DNA of 64,000 nt from Arthrobacter sp. FW306-07-I (GCF_021800405.1 NZ_CP084550.1:3038001-3102000), one strand, 5' to 3'. Positions 21,027 through 29,923 are shown, counted from the stretch's first letter. Numbers and translations are program-made. Notes: a model not told the origin generated them from the sequence alone.

Positions 21027-21704
21027 ATGTCTCCTGCTCCTCCTGTGGCCAAGCGGAGCGGCACGCTCCTCCCCCTCATTGCAGTAGTGCTGGTCCTCTT
21101 TGCGGTGGCCGCACTCTGGCCTCTACTGGCTGCTGCCACCGCGCAGGCCCAGCTTCCGGTTCAAATCGCCGCGGGCCTTGCCCCGTTCGTGGTTTTCTTC
21201 GCTGCCATTGCCCTGGCAGGCCGGACCGAGGGGATCAGGTTCGCCACGGCCGTCGGGTTCTCCACGCGGCACGCCGGCTGGCAGCTGCTGACTGCCATTG
21301 CGCTCCTGGCCGTCACGCTTGCCGTGACCCTGGCCCTGGCCGCGCTGGGCTTTCACATGTTCGGCGAAGGCCAGACCGGATTGCTGCCCTTCCTGTACGG
21401 GGCCGTGCGCAGCTTTCTGCTGGTGGGGTTTGGCGAGGAGCTCATCTGGCGCGGCTATGTCCTGGGCGCAGTGCGCCGAAACCTGCGCTCCGGCGCGGCC
21501 GCCGTGCTGCTGTCCTCGGCGCTCTTTGGGCTGTGGCACTATCCCGGCGGGCAGGACGTGCTCCAGGTCCTGGTGACCATGCTCTTCGGCGTGCTGTGGA
21601 GCGCTGCCCGGATGAAGATCAGGCACTGCTCAACGTTCGCCACCGGCACCGCCCACGGCCTGCACGACCTCGCACTGCTTGTCATCGCCACTCTTACCGC
21701 CTGA
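21027..21704 (+). CDS. CPBP family intramembrane metalloprotease
   Basis: 225 residues, mostly hydrophobic. It has the three CPBP (Abi) motifs: EELIWRG near residue 136 (Glu-Glu and Arg), FGLWH near 170 and HGLHD near 210, which together form the predicted metal site in the membrane. Family members are type II CAAX-prenyl-protease-like enzymes, in bacteria often linked to bacteriocin immunity or regulated proteolysis; no partner peptide gene is visible here. The ATG at 21027 has GGGGAGG upstream. Its last two codons and stop (ACC GCC TGA) and the palindrome that follows are shared with the end of ybdK. Confidence 0.88.
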   Translation: MSPAPPVAKRSGTLLPLIAVVLVLFAVAALWPLLAAATAQAQLPVQIAAGLAPFVVFFAAIALAGRTEGIRFATAVGFSTRHAGWQLLTAIALLAVTLAVTLALAALGFHMFGEGQTGLLPFLYGAVRSFLLVGFGEELIWRGYVLGAVRRNLRSGAAAVLLSSALFGLWHYPGGQDVLQVLVTMLFGVLWSAARMKIRHCSTFATGTAHGLHDLALLVIATLTA

Positions 21705-21705
21705 G

Positions 21706-21764
21706 TTGCTCTATCAGATAGGGCTCCCAAACCCCCGGTTTGGGAGCCCTATCTGATAGAGCAA
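21706..21764. repeat. 59-bp palindromic element, copy B
   Basis: Homologous to copy A at 20862. The arms of 28 bp start TTGCTCTATCAGATAGGGCT. One base in each arm is changed relative to copy A (T to G on the left, A to C on the right), which keeps the stem paired. It begins one base after the CPBP stop and lies between that gene and the convergent tsaD. Confidence 0.95.
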
Positions 21765-21782
21765 CTGGTCGTTTGGCTGGGG

Positions 21783-22874
21783 TCAGGCCGGGAGCGACAC
21801 CGAGGTGACCGGCATCGAGGAATCAGGAGCGAACCCGATACCGCTGGGCTCGACGCCCGCCATCACCAGCTGGGCCCCGAGCGCGGCCACCATGGCACCG
21901 TTGTCCGTGCAAAGATCCAGGGGCGGAACGTGCAGCCGGATCCCGGCCGAGGCGCAGCGCTGCCCGGTCAGTTCCCGCAGGCGTGAGTTGGCCGCCACGC
22001 CGCCGCCCAGCAACACATCCTTGATGCCGTGCTCACGGCAGGCCATGACCGCCTTGGACGAGATCACGTCCACCACGGCTTCCTGGAACGCCGCCGCGAT
22101 GTCTGCCACGGGAATCTCTTCCCCGCGGGCCTCGAACTGCTCCACGCACCGGGCCACCGCCGTCTTGAGCCCGCTGAAGGACCAGTCGTACCGGTGCGGC
22201 CCGGGTTCATCCGCCGTGCCCATGTACTTGGGCTGGGTAAGGCCGCGGGGGAAGCGGATCGCCTTCGGGTTGCCATTGCGGGCCATCTTGTCGATCGCAG
22301 GTCCGCCCGGATAGCCGAGCCCCAGGATGCGGGCCACTTTGTCGTAGGCTTCGCCGGCGGCATCATCGATGGTGGAGCCCAGCAGTTCCACGTCGCTGGT
22401 GATGCTGTTGATCCGCAGGATTTCGGTGTGGCCGCCGGAGACGAGCAGGGCGCCGAGGTTTTCGGGCAGTTCCTGCTTCCGGCCGCTTGCACGGTCGTCC
22501 AGGAGACCCACGCCCACGTGCGCCACCAGATGGTTGATGGCGAACAGGGGCTTTCCGGTGGCGACGGCGAGCGCCTTGGCGGCGCACACGCCCACCATCA
22601 GCGCGCCGGCAAGCCCGGGCCCGGAGGTGACGGCAATGGCGTCCACCTCCTCCAGGGTCACCCCGGCGTCTGCCAGGGCCTGTTCGAGGGTGGGGACGAA
22701 AGCGTCCAGGTGCGCCCGGGAAGCGATCTCGGGGATGACTCCACCGAAGCGGACGTGCTCATCCATGGAGGAGGACACCGTGTTGGTCAGGAGTTCGGTG
22801 CCGCGGACGATGCCGACGCCGGTCTCGTCGCAGGACGATTCAATACCCAGTACCAGGGGCTGTTCACGGTTCAT
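21783..22874 (-). CDS. tsaD: tRNA N6-adenosine threonylcarbamoyltransferase
   Basis: TsaD transfers threonylcarbamoyl from threonylcarbamoyl-AMP to A37 of ANN-decoding tRNAs, working with TsaB and TsaE. The 363 residues start with the ASKHA motif [15 protein letters not shown]. The metal-binding HLVAH lies near residue 112, and VSGGHTEI and the C-terminal [12 protein letters not shown] and DNGAMVA are present. The ATG at 22874 overlaps the rimI stop by 4 bases. It is the last gene of the operon alr-tsaE-tsaB-rimI-tsaD, so all three t6A proteins are co-expressed. In M. tuberculosis groES follows directly; here five genes intervene. Confidence 0.97.
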   Translation of the reverse strand: MNREQPLVLGIESSCDETGVGIVRGTELLTNTVSSSMDEHVRFGGVIPEIASRAHLDAFVPTLEQALADAGVTLEEVDAIAVTSGPGLAGALMVGVCAAKALAVATGKPLFAINHLVAHVGVGLLDDRASGRKQELPENLGALLVSGGHTEILRINSITSDVELLGSTIDDAAGEAYDKVARILGLGYPGGPAIDKMARNGNPKAIRFPRGLTQPKYMGTADEPGPHRYDWSFSGLKTAVARCVEQFEARGEEIPVADIAAAFQEAVVDVISSKAVMACREHGIKDVLLGGGVAANSRLRELTGQRCASAGIRLHVPPLDLCTDNGAMVAALGAQLVMAGVEPSGIGFAPDSSMPVTSVSLPA

Positions 22875-23389
22875 GCCTGGCCTGCTTCCGTTGCTTCGTG
22901 GCCTTCAGGATGCGGTGCGGTCAGCTGGAGGCGCATGATGAGGGCGTCCACGCCGTCACGGTAATAGCGGGGCCGGGTGTGGATCTGTTCAAAGCCAAAC
23001 CGCACATACAGCTGTTGCGCCCGGGGGTTGTCGGCACGGACTTCGAGCAGGACGTCGGCGGCGCCCCGCTGCCGGGCTTCGTCGATCAGGTGCGTGAGCA
23101 GCGTGCTGCCGATGCCGCGGCCCTCGTAATCGGGGACGACGGCGATGGTCTGGACGTCCGCAATGGGCTCGATGCACATCAGGCCCGCATAGCCCACAAT
23201 GCCGTCGTTTGTTTCCGCCACCAGGTAGCGGCGGGTCTCCGGCTGGGAAAGCTCGTCCAGGAACATCTGCACAGGCCACGCGTCAATGGGGAAGAGCTTC
23301 TGTTCGAGGAGACCGACGGCGGGCACGTCGTCCAGGGTCATGTCACGGATGGTGATTCCGGCCATGCGGGGGTCCGGGAGTGTGTTCAC
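22871..23389 (-). CDS. rimI: ribosomal-protein-alanine N-acetyltransferase
   Basis: 172 residues of the GNAT fold. The acetyl-CoA loop is [15 protein letters not shown], followed by [30 protein letters not shown], the usual motifs A and B of RimI. It acetylates the N-terminal alanine of ribosomal protein S18 in E. coli; other protein N-termini are possible targets here. The GTG start at 23389 overlaps the tsaB stop (GTGA), and the stop overlaps the tsaD start (ATGA). An in-frame ATG at residue 9 is an alternative. Its place between tsaB and tsaD is conserved in Actinobacteria. Confidence 0.93.
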   Translation of the reverse strand: MNTLPDPRMAGITIRDMTLDDVPAVGLLEQKLFPIDAWPVQMFLDELSQPETRRYLVAETNDGIVGYAGLMCIEPIADVQTIAVVPDYEGRGIGSTLLTHLIDEARQRGAADVLLEVRADNPRAQQLYVRFGFEQIHTRPRYYRDGVDALIMRLQLTAPHPEGHEATEAGQA

Positions 23390-24057
23390 AGTGCCCGCTT
23401 CCGTGGTCCGGGAACCTGCGCGTCGGATTCGCGCAGGTAGAGGGGGGTGGAGTCCAGCAGGGTGTGTCCGGAAGCGAGCCGCGCGAGGGCGAACTGGCCA
23501 AGGTACAGGGCGTCCGGCTGCTCGCCGTCGAAGTCCGGGTGGGCCTGAAGGGCATCAGCGTAGAGCCCTGCACCTGCGCCGAAGGCGGGCAGGTCCGGAA
23601 GGTCCGCCGCGAACCCGACATGCGGCCCGTCCTCCAGCCGGGGCAACTGGGCATCATTGAGGCTGTAGCGGGCCCAGTACACCTCCTTGCGGCGGGCGTC
23701 CGTGACCACCAGGAACTCGGAAGGCGCCGCCGTGGATTCGGCAACCTCAAGGGCCACGGCGTCCAGGCTCATCACCCCGTGCAGTGGCTTGCCCCAGACG
23801 AAGGCCAGTGTGCGCGCGGTGGCAATGCCCGAGCGCAGCCCGGTGAAAGGGCCGGGCCCAACGCCCACCACAATGGCGTCGACGTCCTGCCCTGTGACCC
23901 CCGCCTCGGACAGCATGGCGTGAATGCCCGGGGCGAGCACCTCCGCGTGGCTGCGGGTGTCCTCCGTGGCGAAGCTTGCCACCACGCTTTCCGGGGCGTC
24001 GTCCGACACCAGCGCGGCGCTGGCCACGGCCGAGGTATCGATGGCCAGAATCAGCAC
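23386..24057 (-). CDS. tsaB: tRNA threonylcarbamoyladenosine biosynthesis protein TsaB
   Basis: A 223-residue ASKHA-fold partner and activator of TsaD in t6A synthesis. Its N-terminus LILAIDTSAVASAALV is diagnostic; VVGVGPGPFTGLRSGIATA follows near residue 70. I chose the GTG at 24057 because GGAAGGGAG sits at ideal distance and it gives the normal family length; an upstream ATG at 24102 would add 15 residues. The start overlaps the tsaE stop by 7 bases, and the stop overlaps the rimI GTG by 4. Confidence 0.94.
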   Translation of the reverse strand: MLILAIDTSAVASAALVSDDAPESVVASFATEDTRSHAEVLAPGIHAMLSEAGVTGQDVDAIVVGVGPGPFTGLRSGIATARTLAFVWGKPLHGVMSLDAVALEVAESTAAPSEFLVVTDARRKEVYWARYSLNDAQLPRLEDGPHVGFAADLPDLPAFGAGAGLYADALQAHPDFDGEQPDALYLGQFALARLASGHTLLDSTPLYLRESDAQVPGPRKRAL

Positions 24058-24680
24058 GGGCTGCTCCCTTCCGGGCTTGCGAGTTCGGGAACGCTTGGCC
24101 ACCGGGGCCCGTAGCCGCGCATCACAATGGTGCGGGGTTCGTCGGTGTCCTCGCCGTCAAAGTCCAGGCTGGCGTATTCCGCGGACGCTCCCTCCGCTGC
24201 AGGGCCCGTGGTCCCGGTGCTTCCCAACCCGATGGCCCCGAGCCCGATGGCGCGGTGCAGGTCGATCTCCAGCCGGCTGTCGCTCAGGTGTTCCACCCGT
24301 TCGTGCCCCCACTCCACCACTGTGACGGATGTGTCCATCGTGTTTTCAAGGTCGATATCGTCGACCTCCGCGGCAGAGCCCAGCCGGTAGGCATCCACGT
24401 GCACCAGATCCGGGCCACCGGGACGCGGACCATCTGGCAGGTTGGGATGGATCCGGACCAGAACGAAGGTGGGCGAGATGATGCCCGGGCGGACGCCCAA
24501 GCCCTCGCCGAGACCCTGCGTGAAGGTGGTTTTTCCGGCACCCAGCTCGCCGGACAGCACCAGCAGGTCCCCGGCCTGCAGTACCTCCGCCAGACGGGCC
24601 CCGAACGCGTGGGTCTGTTCCGCCGTCGTCGCCGTAAACGTCTTTTCCCAGTTGGCAGGCAACTCTTCGGGGCTGCTCAC
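24051..24680 (-). CDS. tsaE: tRNA threonylcarbamoyladenosine biosynthesis ATPase TsaE
   Basis: 209 residues, longer than the roughly 150 usual for TsaE. The P-loop GELGAGKTTF lies at residues 44-53, followed by SPTFVLVRIH and DAYRLGSAAEVDDIDLE, and the VVEWGHERVEHL motif. The extra length is a variable, acidic C-terminal extension (about residues 150-209) with a short Gly-Leu repeat. It hydrolyses ATP to reset the TsaB-TsaD complex. The GTG start at 24680 overlaps the alr stop by 4 bases. Confidence 0.94.
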   Translation of the reverse strand: MSSPEELPANWEKTFTATTAEQTHAFGARLAEVLQAGDLLVLSGELGAGKTTFTQGLGEGLGVRPGIISPTFVLVRIHPNLPDGPRPGGPDLVHVDAYRLGSAAEVDDIDLENTMDTSVTVVEWGHERVEHLSDSRLEIDLHRAIGLGAIGLGSTGTTGPAAEGASAEYASLDFDGEDTDEPRTIVMRGYGPRWPSVPELASPEGSSPC

Positions 24681-25915
24681 GCGGCTCCCTCCTTGCCGGG
24701 CACGCCCGCCAGGCCCTGGCTGTTGTCAGCGGGATCGTCCTCGTTGATGAAGCGACGGGGTACGCGGGGGCTGATCCGGGTCACCACCTCGTAGTTGATG
24801 GTTCCAGCGGCGCGGGCCCAGTCATCAACGGTGGGCCCTCCGTCGGCGCCGCTGCCGAACAGCTCCGCTTCCGTGCCCTGCAGACCGGCCCCCGATGCTT
24901 CCGGCCCCAGGTCAATGACCATTTGGTCCATGGCGATCCGCCCCACCACCGGGTAGGTCTTGCCGGCGACGCGGACGGGACCACCCGTGGCGACGCGGGG
25001 CACGCCGTCGGCATAACCCAGTGGTATGAGTGCCAGCGTGCTGGCTTCCCTGGTGCGGTAGTGCAGCCCGTAGGAGACACCCTGTCCGGCGGGCACCTGC
25101 TTGCACTGCGATATGAGGGTACGCAGCGTCATGGCGGGGCGGAGGCCAAGCTCAGCGGATGTGGTCCCGTCGAACGGCGAAAGCCCGTAGACGCCCAGGC
25201 CAACCCGCACCAGGTCGAAGTGGGTGTCCGGCCGGGACAATGTGGCGGGGGTGTTGGCCAAGTGCCGAACCTCAAGGTCCACGCCCGCATCCTCGGCGAT
25301 GGCAAGCGCCTCGCGGAAGGCCGCCACCTGCTGGTCCGTTTCGGGCCGCTCCGGTTCGTCAGCGACGGCCAGGTGGGAGAAGATGCCCACCACGCGCAGC
25401 AGCCCCTGGTCCTGGTACTCCACGGCCTCACCTACCAGCCGGTCCCAGGTCTCCGGGGTGGCGCCGTTGCGGCCAAGCCCGGTGTCCACCTTGAGGTGGA
25501 TGCGCGCGGGGCGTTCCTGCTCCCGCGCCGCGGCAACGATGCGTTCCAGCTCCCAGCCGGAGCAGCCGATGTCGACGCCGGCGGCCACGGCGGCACCGAA
25601 GTTGCTGTCCGTGGTGTGCAGCCAGGCGAGCAGCGGCGCGTCAATCCCGGCGGCGCGCAGCGCGAGGGCCTCGGAAATGTGGGCCACACCCAGCCAGGAG
25701 GCGCCCGCCTGCAGTGCCGCCCGGGCCACGGGGACGGCACCGTGGCCGTAGGCATCGGCCTTGACGACGGCCATGACTTTCGCGGGGGAAGCAGCGGCGG
25801 CAAGCCGGCGGACGTTGTGCCGGATGGCGTCCAGGTCGATCACGGCGGACCGCTCATGGCGGGGGTCCGGCCCTGAGGCAGCGCTGAATTCACCGGTTGT
25901 TGCGGGGTAGGTCAC
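24677..25915 (-). CDS. alr: alanine racemase
   Basis: A PLP-dependent enzyme converting L-alanine to D-alanine for peptidoglycan. 412 residues. The PLP-binding Lys is residue 52 in VVKADAYGHG, and the second catalytic base Tyr lies in GVSYGLHYRTREAS in the C-terminal domain. MAEDRIAMDQMVIDLG-like content (GRIAMDQMVIDLG) is also visible. It is the first gene of the five-gene operon with the t6A genes. The GTG at 25915 has TAGAAT 7 nt upstream and no ribosome site, so this operon probably starts leaderless. The C-terminal 25 residues after RRFINED are variable. Confidence 0.96.
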   Translation of the reverse strand: MTYPATTGEFSAASGPDPRHERSAVIDLDAIRHNVRRLAAAASPAKVMAVVKADAYGHGAVPVARAALQAGASWLGVAHISEALALRAAGIDAPLLAWLHTTDSNFGAAVAAGVDIGCSGWELERIVAAAREQERPARIHLKVDTGLGRNGATPETWDRLVGEAVEYQDQGLLRVVGIFSHLAVADEPERPETDQQVAAFREALAIAEDAGVDLEVRHLANTPATLSRPDTHFDLVRVGLGVYGLSPFDGTTSAELGLRPAMTLRTLISQCKQVPAGQGVSYGLHYRTREASTLALIPLGYADGVPRVATGGPVRVAGKTYPVVGRIAMDQMVIDLGPEASGAGLQGTEAELFGSGADGGPTVDDWARAAGTINYEVVTRISPRVPRRFINEDDPADNSQGLAGVPGKEGAA

Positions 25916-25922
25916 CTAATTG

Positions 25923-25928
25923 ATTCTA
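25923..25928 (-). promoter_or_regulatory. -10 box of the alr-tsaE-tsaB-rimI-tsaD operon
   Basis: TAGAAT on the minus strand, seven bases before the GTG of alr. Confidence 0.5.
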
Positions 25929-25971
25929 GTGCGGGCACTTCACGCCGAATAATCAGGGCGCCCAGCGCTGC

Positions 25972-27063
25972 TCAGGCATCCGACAGGTGCGCGATGGTGG
26001 CCGACGCGCGGCGCTGGGCAGCGAGCGGCACGTCGTCGATGATGTCCGTCAGGAAGCCAAAACGCCGCAGCCATTGGCTGGTCTGCCGTTCCGGGCGGGC
26101 GTTGGCGCGTTTCCACCAGTCCGCGATGTCGCCCCAGCCCGGGGCCGCCAGGGATCCGCCCACCTCCTGTACCGCCAGGGACGCGCACAGGTTGGCAAAC
26201 CGCAGCCTGTCCCCCAGCGGCCAGCCGGCAAGAGTGCCGACGATAAATGCCGCGTCAAAGCAGTCACCCGCCCCGGTGGGGTCGTGTGCCTTGACCGGAA
26301 GCGACGGAACCCACTCCTCCTCCCCGGTTTCCGAGTCCACGGCCATGGCACCCTGCGCTCCGAGGGTCACCACCGCCACGGGAACGCGGTCAGCCAGTGC
26401 ATAGAGGGCGCTCCACGGGTTGTCCTTGCCGGTGAAGGCCATGGCCTCGCGCTGGTTGGGCAGGAAGGCGTAAAAGTACTGCAGGTTGTCCAGCCGCACC
26501 GGAGCCCACTCCCCGCTGGGATCCCACCCCACGTCCCCGAACAGCTTCACCCCGGCCGAATGGGCAGCCCGGGCCCACGGTTCCATCTCCAGGCCCACCT
26601 CCGCAATGCCGGCGAGCGCCTTGGGCGGGTCTCCGATCAGTTCGGAGTTTGTCACCGGGGCGGAGTGCCCGTGGGTCACCAGGGAACGGTCCTGGTCCAC
26701 GCAGAGGGACACGGTGACCGGAGAGTGCCAGCCCGGGACGCGGCGGGACAGGCTGAGGTCCACGTGCTCCTGGCCGGAGAGGATCTTCCAGTTGAAGTCC
26801 CCGTATCCGTCATCTCCGAAAGCAGCCGCCAAGCCGGTGCGCAGCCCCAGCCTGGCGGCGGCAATGGCCTGGTTCGCCACCCCGCCGGGGCAGCTCCCCA
26901 TGCCGTCGCTCCAGACTTCGGTGCCTGGTTCGGGACCGTGCGGCAGGCCCGTGAAGATGATGTCCTGGAAAACCGTCCCGGCGAGCAGCAGGTCGAATCC
27001 AGGCTCCGCATGTGGGCGGACGGCAGCCAGCGGATCGAAGGGGCGGGCTGGCATCGCGTCCAT
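25972..27063 (-). CDS. PfkB family carbohydrate kinase
   Basis: 363 residues. The N-terminal part has the ribokinase-type region GGVANQAIAAARLGLRTGLAAAFGDDGYGD (about 75-105), and the C-terminal signature is DPTGAGDCFDAAFI (anion hole and catalytic Asp). It should phosphorylate a sugar or nucleoside with ATP; the substrate is not readable. It is divergent from the GH4 glycosidase gene, 90 bases between starts, so the two may act on the same sugar (inference). The ATG at 27063 is favoured because TATCCT lies 7 nt upstream; the frame is open 20 codons further. Confidence 0.85.
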   Translation of the reverse strand: MDAMPARPFDPLAAVRPHAEPGFDLLLAGTVFQDIIFTGLPHGPEPGTEVWSDGMGSCPGGVANQAIAAARLGLRTGLAAAFGDDGYGDFNWKILSGQEHVDLSLSRRVPGWHSPVTVSLCVDQDRSLVTHGHSAPVTNSELIGDPPKALAGIAEVGLEMEPWARAAHSAGVKLFGDVGWDPSGEWAPVRLDNLQYFYAFLPNQREAMAFTGKDNPWSALYALADRVPVAVVTLGAQGAMAVDSETGEEEWVPSLPVKAHDPTGAGDCFDAAFIVGTLAGWPLGDRLRFANLCASLAVQEVGGSLAAPGWGDIADWWKRANARPERQTSQWLRRFGFLTDIIDDVPLAAQRRASATIAHLSDA

Positions 27064-27070
27064 AGTGCGC

Positions 27071-27076
27071 AGGATA
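27071..27076 (-). promoter_or_regulatory. -10 box, leaderless PfkB kinase gene
   Basis: TATCCT on the minus strand, seven bases before the ATG at 27063. Confidence 0.4.
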
Positions 27077-27141
27077 CGCCGCACCGCACTGCTCCGGTAG
27101 GGGCTTCCGAATGGCCTGGACAAGATGTCGGAGACCGGTCC

Positions 27142-27147
27142 TAGACT
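27142..27147 (+). promoter_or_regulatory. -10 box, leaderless GH4 gene
   Basis: TAGACT, six bases before the ATG at 27154. TGGACA at 27117-27122 could be the -35, with a long 19-base spacer. Confidence 0.45.
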
Positions 27148-27153
27148 TCATCC

Positions 27154-28593
27154 ATGCGGCTGATGATTGCCGGCGGCGGGGGTTTCCGGGTGCCGCTGAT
27201 CTACCGGGCTTTGGTGTCCGGCCCCTTTTCCGGGCTGGTCACCGAACTGGTGCTGTACGACGTCGATTCCGCCCGCCTGAACGCCGTCACCTCGGTGCTG
27301 CAAAGTATGCCGGGGAGCGGGGGTGCCCGGCTTCCCGTGCATGCCACCACCGATCCTGCCGCAGCCTTGGACGGTGCCGGCGTGGTGTTCGCGGCCATCC
27401 GGCCAGGCGGCACGGCCGGGCGCATCGCCGACGAGAAGGTGGCCCAGGGCCTTGGGCTGCTGGGGCAGGAAACTACCGGCGCCGGCGGGATCTCCTACGC
27501 CCTCCGGACCATCCCGCACATGCTTGGCCTCGCCCGGCTGATGCGGGAACACTGCCCGGACGCTTCGCTGATCAACTTCACCAACCCGGCCGGAATGGTC
27601 ACCCAGGCGCTCCTCCCAGTTCTGGGCCACCGTGTCCTTGGCATCTGCGACTCGGCGGGCGGGCTGGTGCAACGGGCAGCGGCCGCCGCCGGCGTTCCCT
27701 TGGCGGCGGGACGGCTCGACGGCGTGGGCTACTACGGGCTGAACCACCTGGGCTGGCTGTACCGGCTGGAGTCCGGCGGGACGGACGTGCTGCCTGGCCT
27801 GTTGGCGGACGCCGACGCCCTGCACTCGTTCGAGGAGGGCCGGCTCTTCCCGCAGCCGTTCCTGGCCGCCCTGGGCCTGCTGCCCAACGAGTACCTGTAT
27901 TACTACTACCAGCGCGACGCCGCCCGGCAGGCGATCCAGGCCTTGGCACAAACCCGCGGAGAAAGCATCCACACCCAGCAGCAGGAGCTGTATCCGCGGC
28001 TGGCCGCTGCCGGGCCGGAGTCCTATCGGCTGTGGGAGGAAGCCCGGCGGTCACGTGAGGAGGGGTACCTGGCCGAAGCCCGGCATGACGGCGAGCGCCG
28101 GAATGAGGAGGACCTGGCCGGCGGCGGGTATGAACGGGTGGCGCTGGGGGCCATGCGCGCCCTGGCCGGTGGCGGGGAGGCCCAGCTGATCCTCAATGTC
28201 CGCAACGCCCTACCTGCCATGGGCAACGCGGATACCCGGGCACCCGAACCGTCCACTGCTCGCCCAAGCCCTTCCCAACCCGCCATTCCCGGTTTTCCCG
28301 CGGACGCCGTCGTCGAAGTCCCCTGCACTGTTACGGCTGACGGCGCCTTCCCGCTGCCGCAGCAGATGCCCGCCGGTGCGCAGCTCGAGTTGCTCCAGCG
28401 GGTCAAGGAGGTGGAGCGGTTCACGGTGCAGGCGGCCACCACCGGGGACCGTGCCGCAGCCCTTGAGGCCTTCGCCCGGCACCCGCTGGTGGATTCGGCA
28501 GACCTGGCCGCCAGGCTCCTGGCCGGCTACGAACAGGCTTTTCCGGATCTGGGGAAGATGTGGGAGGGCGGTGGGCGTTACGGGAAGGAGTAG
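27154..28593 (+). CDS. glycoside hydrolase family 4, 6-phospho-beta-glucosidase type
   Basis: 479 residues. The N-terminal Rossmann motif MRLMIAGGGGFRVPLIYRAL binds NAD, as in all GH4 enzymes. LINFTNPAGMVTQALL, then GICDSAGGLVQ in the metal-binding region and YYGLNHLGWLYRL follow the family pattern; the C-terminal FPADAVVEVPCTV is also typical. GH4 enzymes hydrolyse glycosides by an NAD- and Mn-dependent redox mechanism. The metal-site segment here reads C-D-S-A, which deviates from the common C-N-x-P, so substrate phosphorylation is uncertain. It is divergent from a PfkB kinase and followed by mshA after 64 bases. Confidence 0.87.
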   Translation: MRLMIAGGGGFRVPLIYRALVSGPFSGLVTELVLYDVDSARLNAVTSVLQSMPGSGGARLPVHATTDPAAALDGAGVVFAAIRPGGTAGRIADEKVAQGLGLLGQETTGAGGISYALRTIPHMLGLARLMREHCPDASLINFTNPAGMVTQALLPVLGHRVLGICDSAGGLVQRAAAAAGVPLAAGRLDGVGYYGLNHLGWLYRLESGGTDVLPGLLADADALHSFEEGRLFPQPFLAALGLLPNEYLYYYYQRDAARQAIQALAQTRGESIHTQQQELYPRLAAAGPESYRLWEEARRSREEGYLAEARHDGERRNEEDLAGGGYERVALGAMRALAGGGEAQLILNVRNALPAMGNADTRAPEPSTARPSPSQPAIPGFPADAVVEVPCTVTADGAFPLPQQMPAGAQLELLQRVKEVERFTVQAATTGDRAAALEAFARHPLVDSADLAARLLAGYEQAFPDLGKMWEGGGRYGKE

Positions 28594-28657
28594 TGTTTTA
28601 CCGAATGCGCACTGAACCGGCTCCGTTGACGCGCGCCGGCGGCCGGAAGGAGGTCCC

Positions 28658-29923
28658 GTGGCACTGATCCGCAGGGTCGCTTTGCTCTCCCTCCACACCT
28701 CCCCCATGGAACAGCCCGGTTCGGGCGATGCCGGCGGAATGAACGTCTACATCCGCGAGCTGGCGTCGGCGCTGGCCGAGGCGGGCGTTGAGGTGGAGAT
28801 CTTCACGCGCGCCACGTCCGTGGACCAGCCCGCCGTCGAGCATCCCGATCCCGGTGTGTGCGTGCACAACGTGCTGGCCGGACCGCCCAGGAAGATCCCC
28901 AAGGAGGAACTTCCCGGGCTGCTGCACGCCATGGTGGCGGAAATCGAGCAGATCCGCCGGCGCCAGCCGCACGGGCGCTATGACGTGATCCATTCGCACT
29001 ACTGGGTGTCCGGGATCGCCGGGCTGGAGCTGTCCCAGCTGTGGGGTGTGCCGCTGGTCCACACCATGCACACGATGGCCAAGGTCAAGAACCTGCTGCT
29101 GGAGTCCGGCGAGCAACCGGAGCCGCGGCGTCGCGAGTTGGGCGAGCACCGCATCGTGGAGGGTGCGTCCAGGCTCATCGCCAACACCAGCTCCGAAGCC
29201 GCCGAGCTCGTCTCCCACTACGGCGCCACCTACGACCGCATCGATATCGCACCGCCCGGCGTCGACCTCGCCACGTTCACCCCGGCGTTCCGGGCACGGT
29301 CCAGGATGCAGCACGGCGTCAGCCCTGACACCTTCCACCTCGTCTTCGCCGGCCGGATCCAGCGACTGAAGGGTCCGCAGGTCCTGGTCAAGGCTGCCGC
29401 GTTGCTCCGGAAACGCCGCCCGGACATCGACCTGCGGGTCACCATCCTTGGCGCCTTGAGCGGCAACAAGGAATTCAACCTCCGCTGCCTGATCAAGGAG
29501 GCAGGAATGGACGACGTCGTCACGCAGCTTCCGCCCGTCAAGGCACCTGAGCTTGCGTCATGGTTCCGTGCCGCCGACGTTGTGGTGATGCCTTCCTTCA
29601 GCGAATCCTTCGGGCTTGTGGCCCTCGAGGCGCAGGCCTGCGGTACGCCGGTGGTGGCCACCCGGGTGGGCGGACTGTCCCGCGCCATTTTCCACGGCCG
29701 CACAGGCCTCCTGGTGGACGGCCACCACGCTTCCGACTGGGCCGACGCCTTGGAAGCCCTGTACGACGACCCCGCCACCCGCGAGGACCTAGGCCGGGCC
29801 GCTGCCATCCGGGCACAGAGCTCCGGCTGGCAGCGCACTGCCGCCATCACGCTGGAGAGCTACCATGCCGCCGTCGACAGCTTTGTGGGCCGCCGCCTGG
29901 CCCCGGTGGTGCCTGCTTCCTGA
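28658..29923 (+). CDS. mshA: D-inositol-3-phosphate glycosyltransferase (mycothiol)
   Basis: 421 residues of the GT4 family. MshA joins N-acetylglucosamine from UDP-GlcNAc to 1L-myo-inositol-1-phosphate, the first step of mycothiol synthesis. The N-terminus LLSLHTSPMEQPGSGDAGGMNVYIREL is the diagnostic MshA signature. VIHSHYWVSGIAG, APPGVDLATFTP and the donor-binding ESFGLVALEAQACGTPVVATRVGG complete the GT-B fold. The GTG start at 28658 has a near-perfect AAGGAGG. The inositol-phosphate supplier ino1 lies 3.2 kb downstream on the other strand, so both substrate routes are close together. Confidence 0.95.
   Translation: MALIRRVALLSLHTSPMEQPGSGDAGGMNVYIRELASALAEAGVEVEIFTRATSVDQPAVEHPDPGVCVHNVLAGPPRKIPKEELPGLLHAMVAEIEQIRRRQPHGRYDVIHSHYWVSGIAGLELSQLWGVPLVHTMHTMAKVKNLLLESGEQPEPRRRELGEHRIVEGASRLIANTSSEAAELVSHYGATYDRIDIAPPGVDLATFTPAFRARSRMQHGVSPDTFHLVFAGRIQRLKGPQVLVKAAALLRKRRPDIDLRVTILGALSGNKEFNLRCLIKEAGMDDVVTQLPPVKAPELASWFRAADVVVMPSFSESFGLVALEAQACGTPVVATRVGGLSRAIFHGRTGLLVDGHHASDWADALEALYDDPATREDLGRAAAIRAQSSGWQRTAAITLESYHAAVDSFVGRRLAPVVPAS

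Noticed and set aside
20862..21764. Ends of a transposon carrying the CPBP gene
   Set aside because: Each copy is itself a full palindrome, no target-site duplication or transposase is visible, and the left copy follows ybdK in the same way as the right copy follows the CPBP gene. Two independent insertions are simpler.
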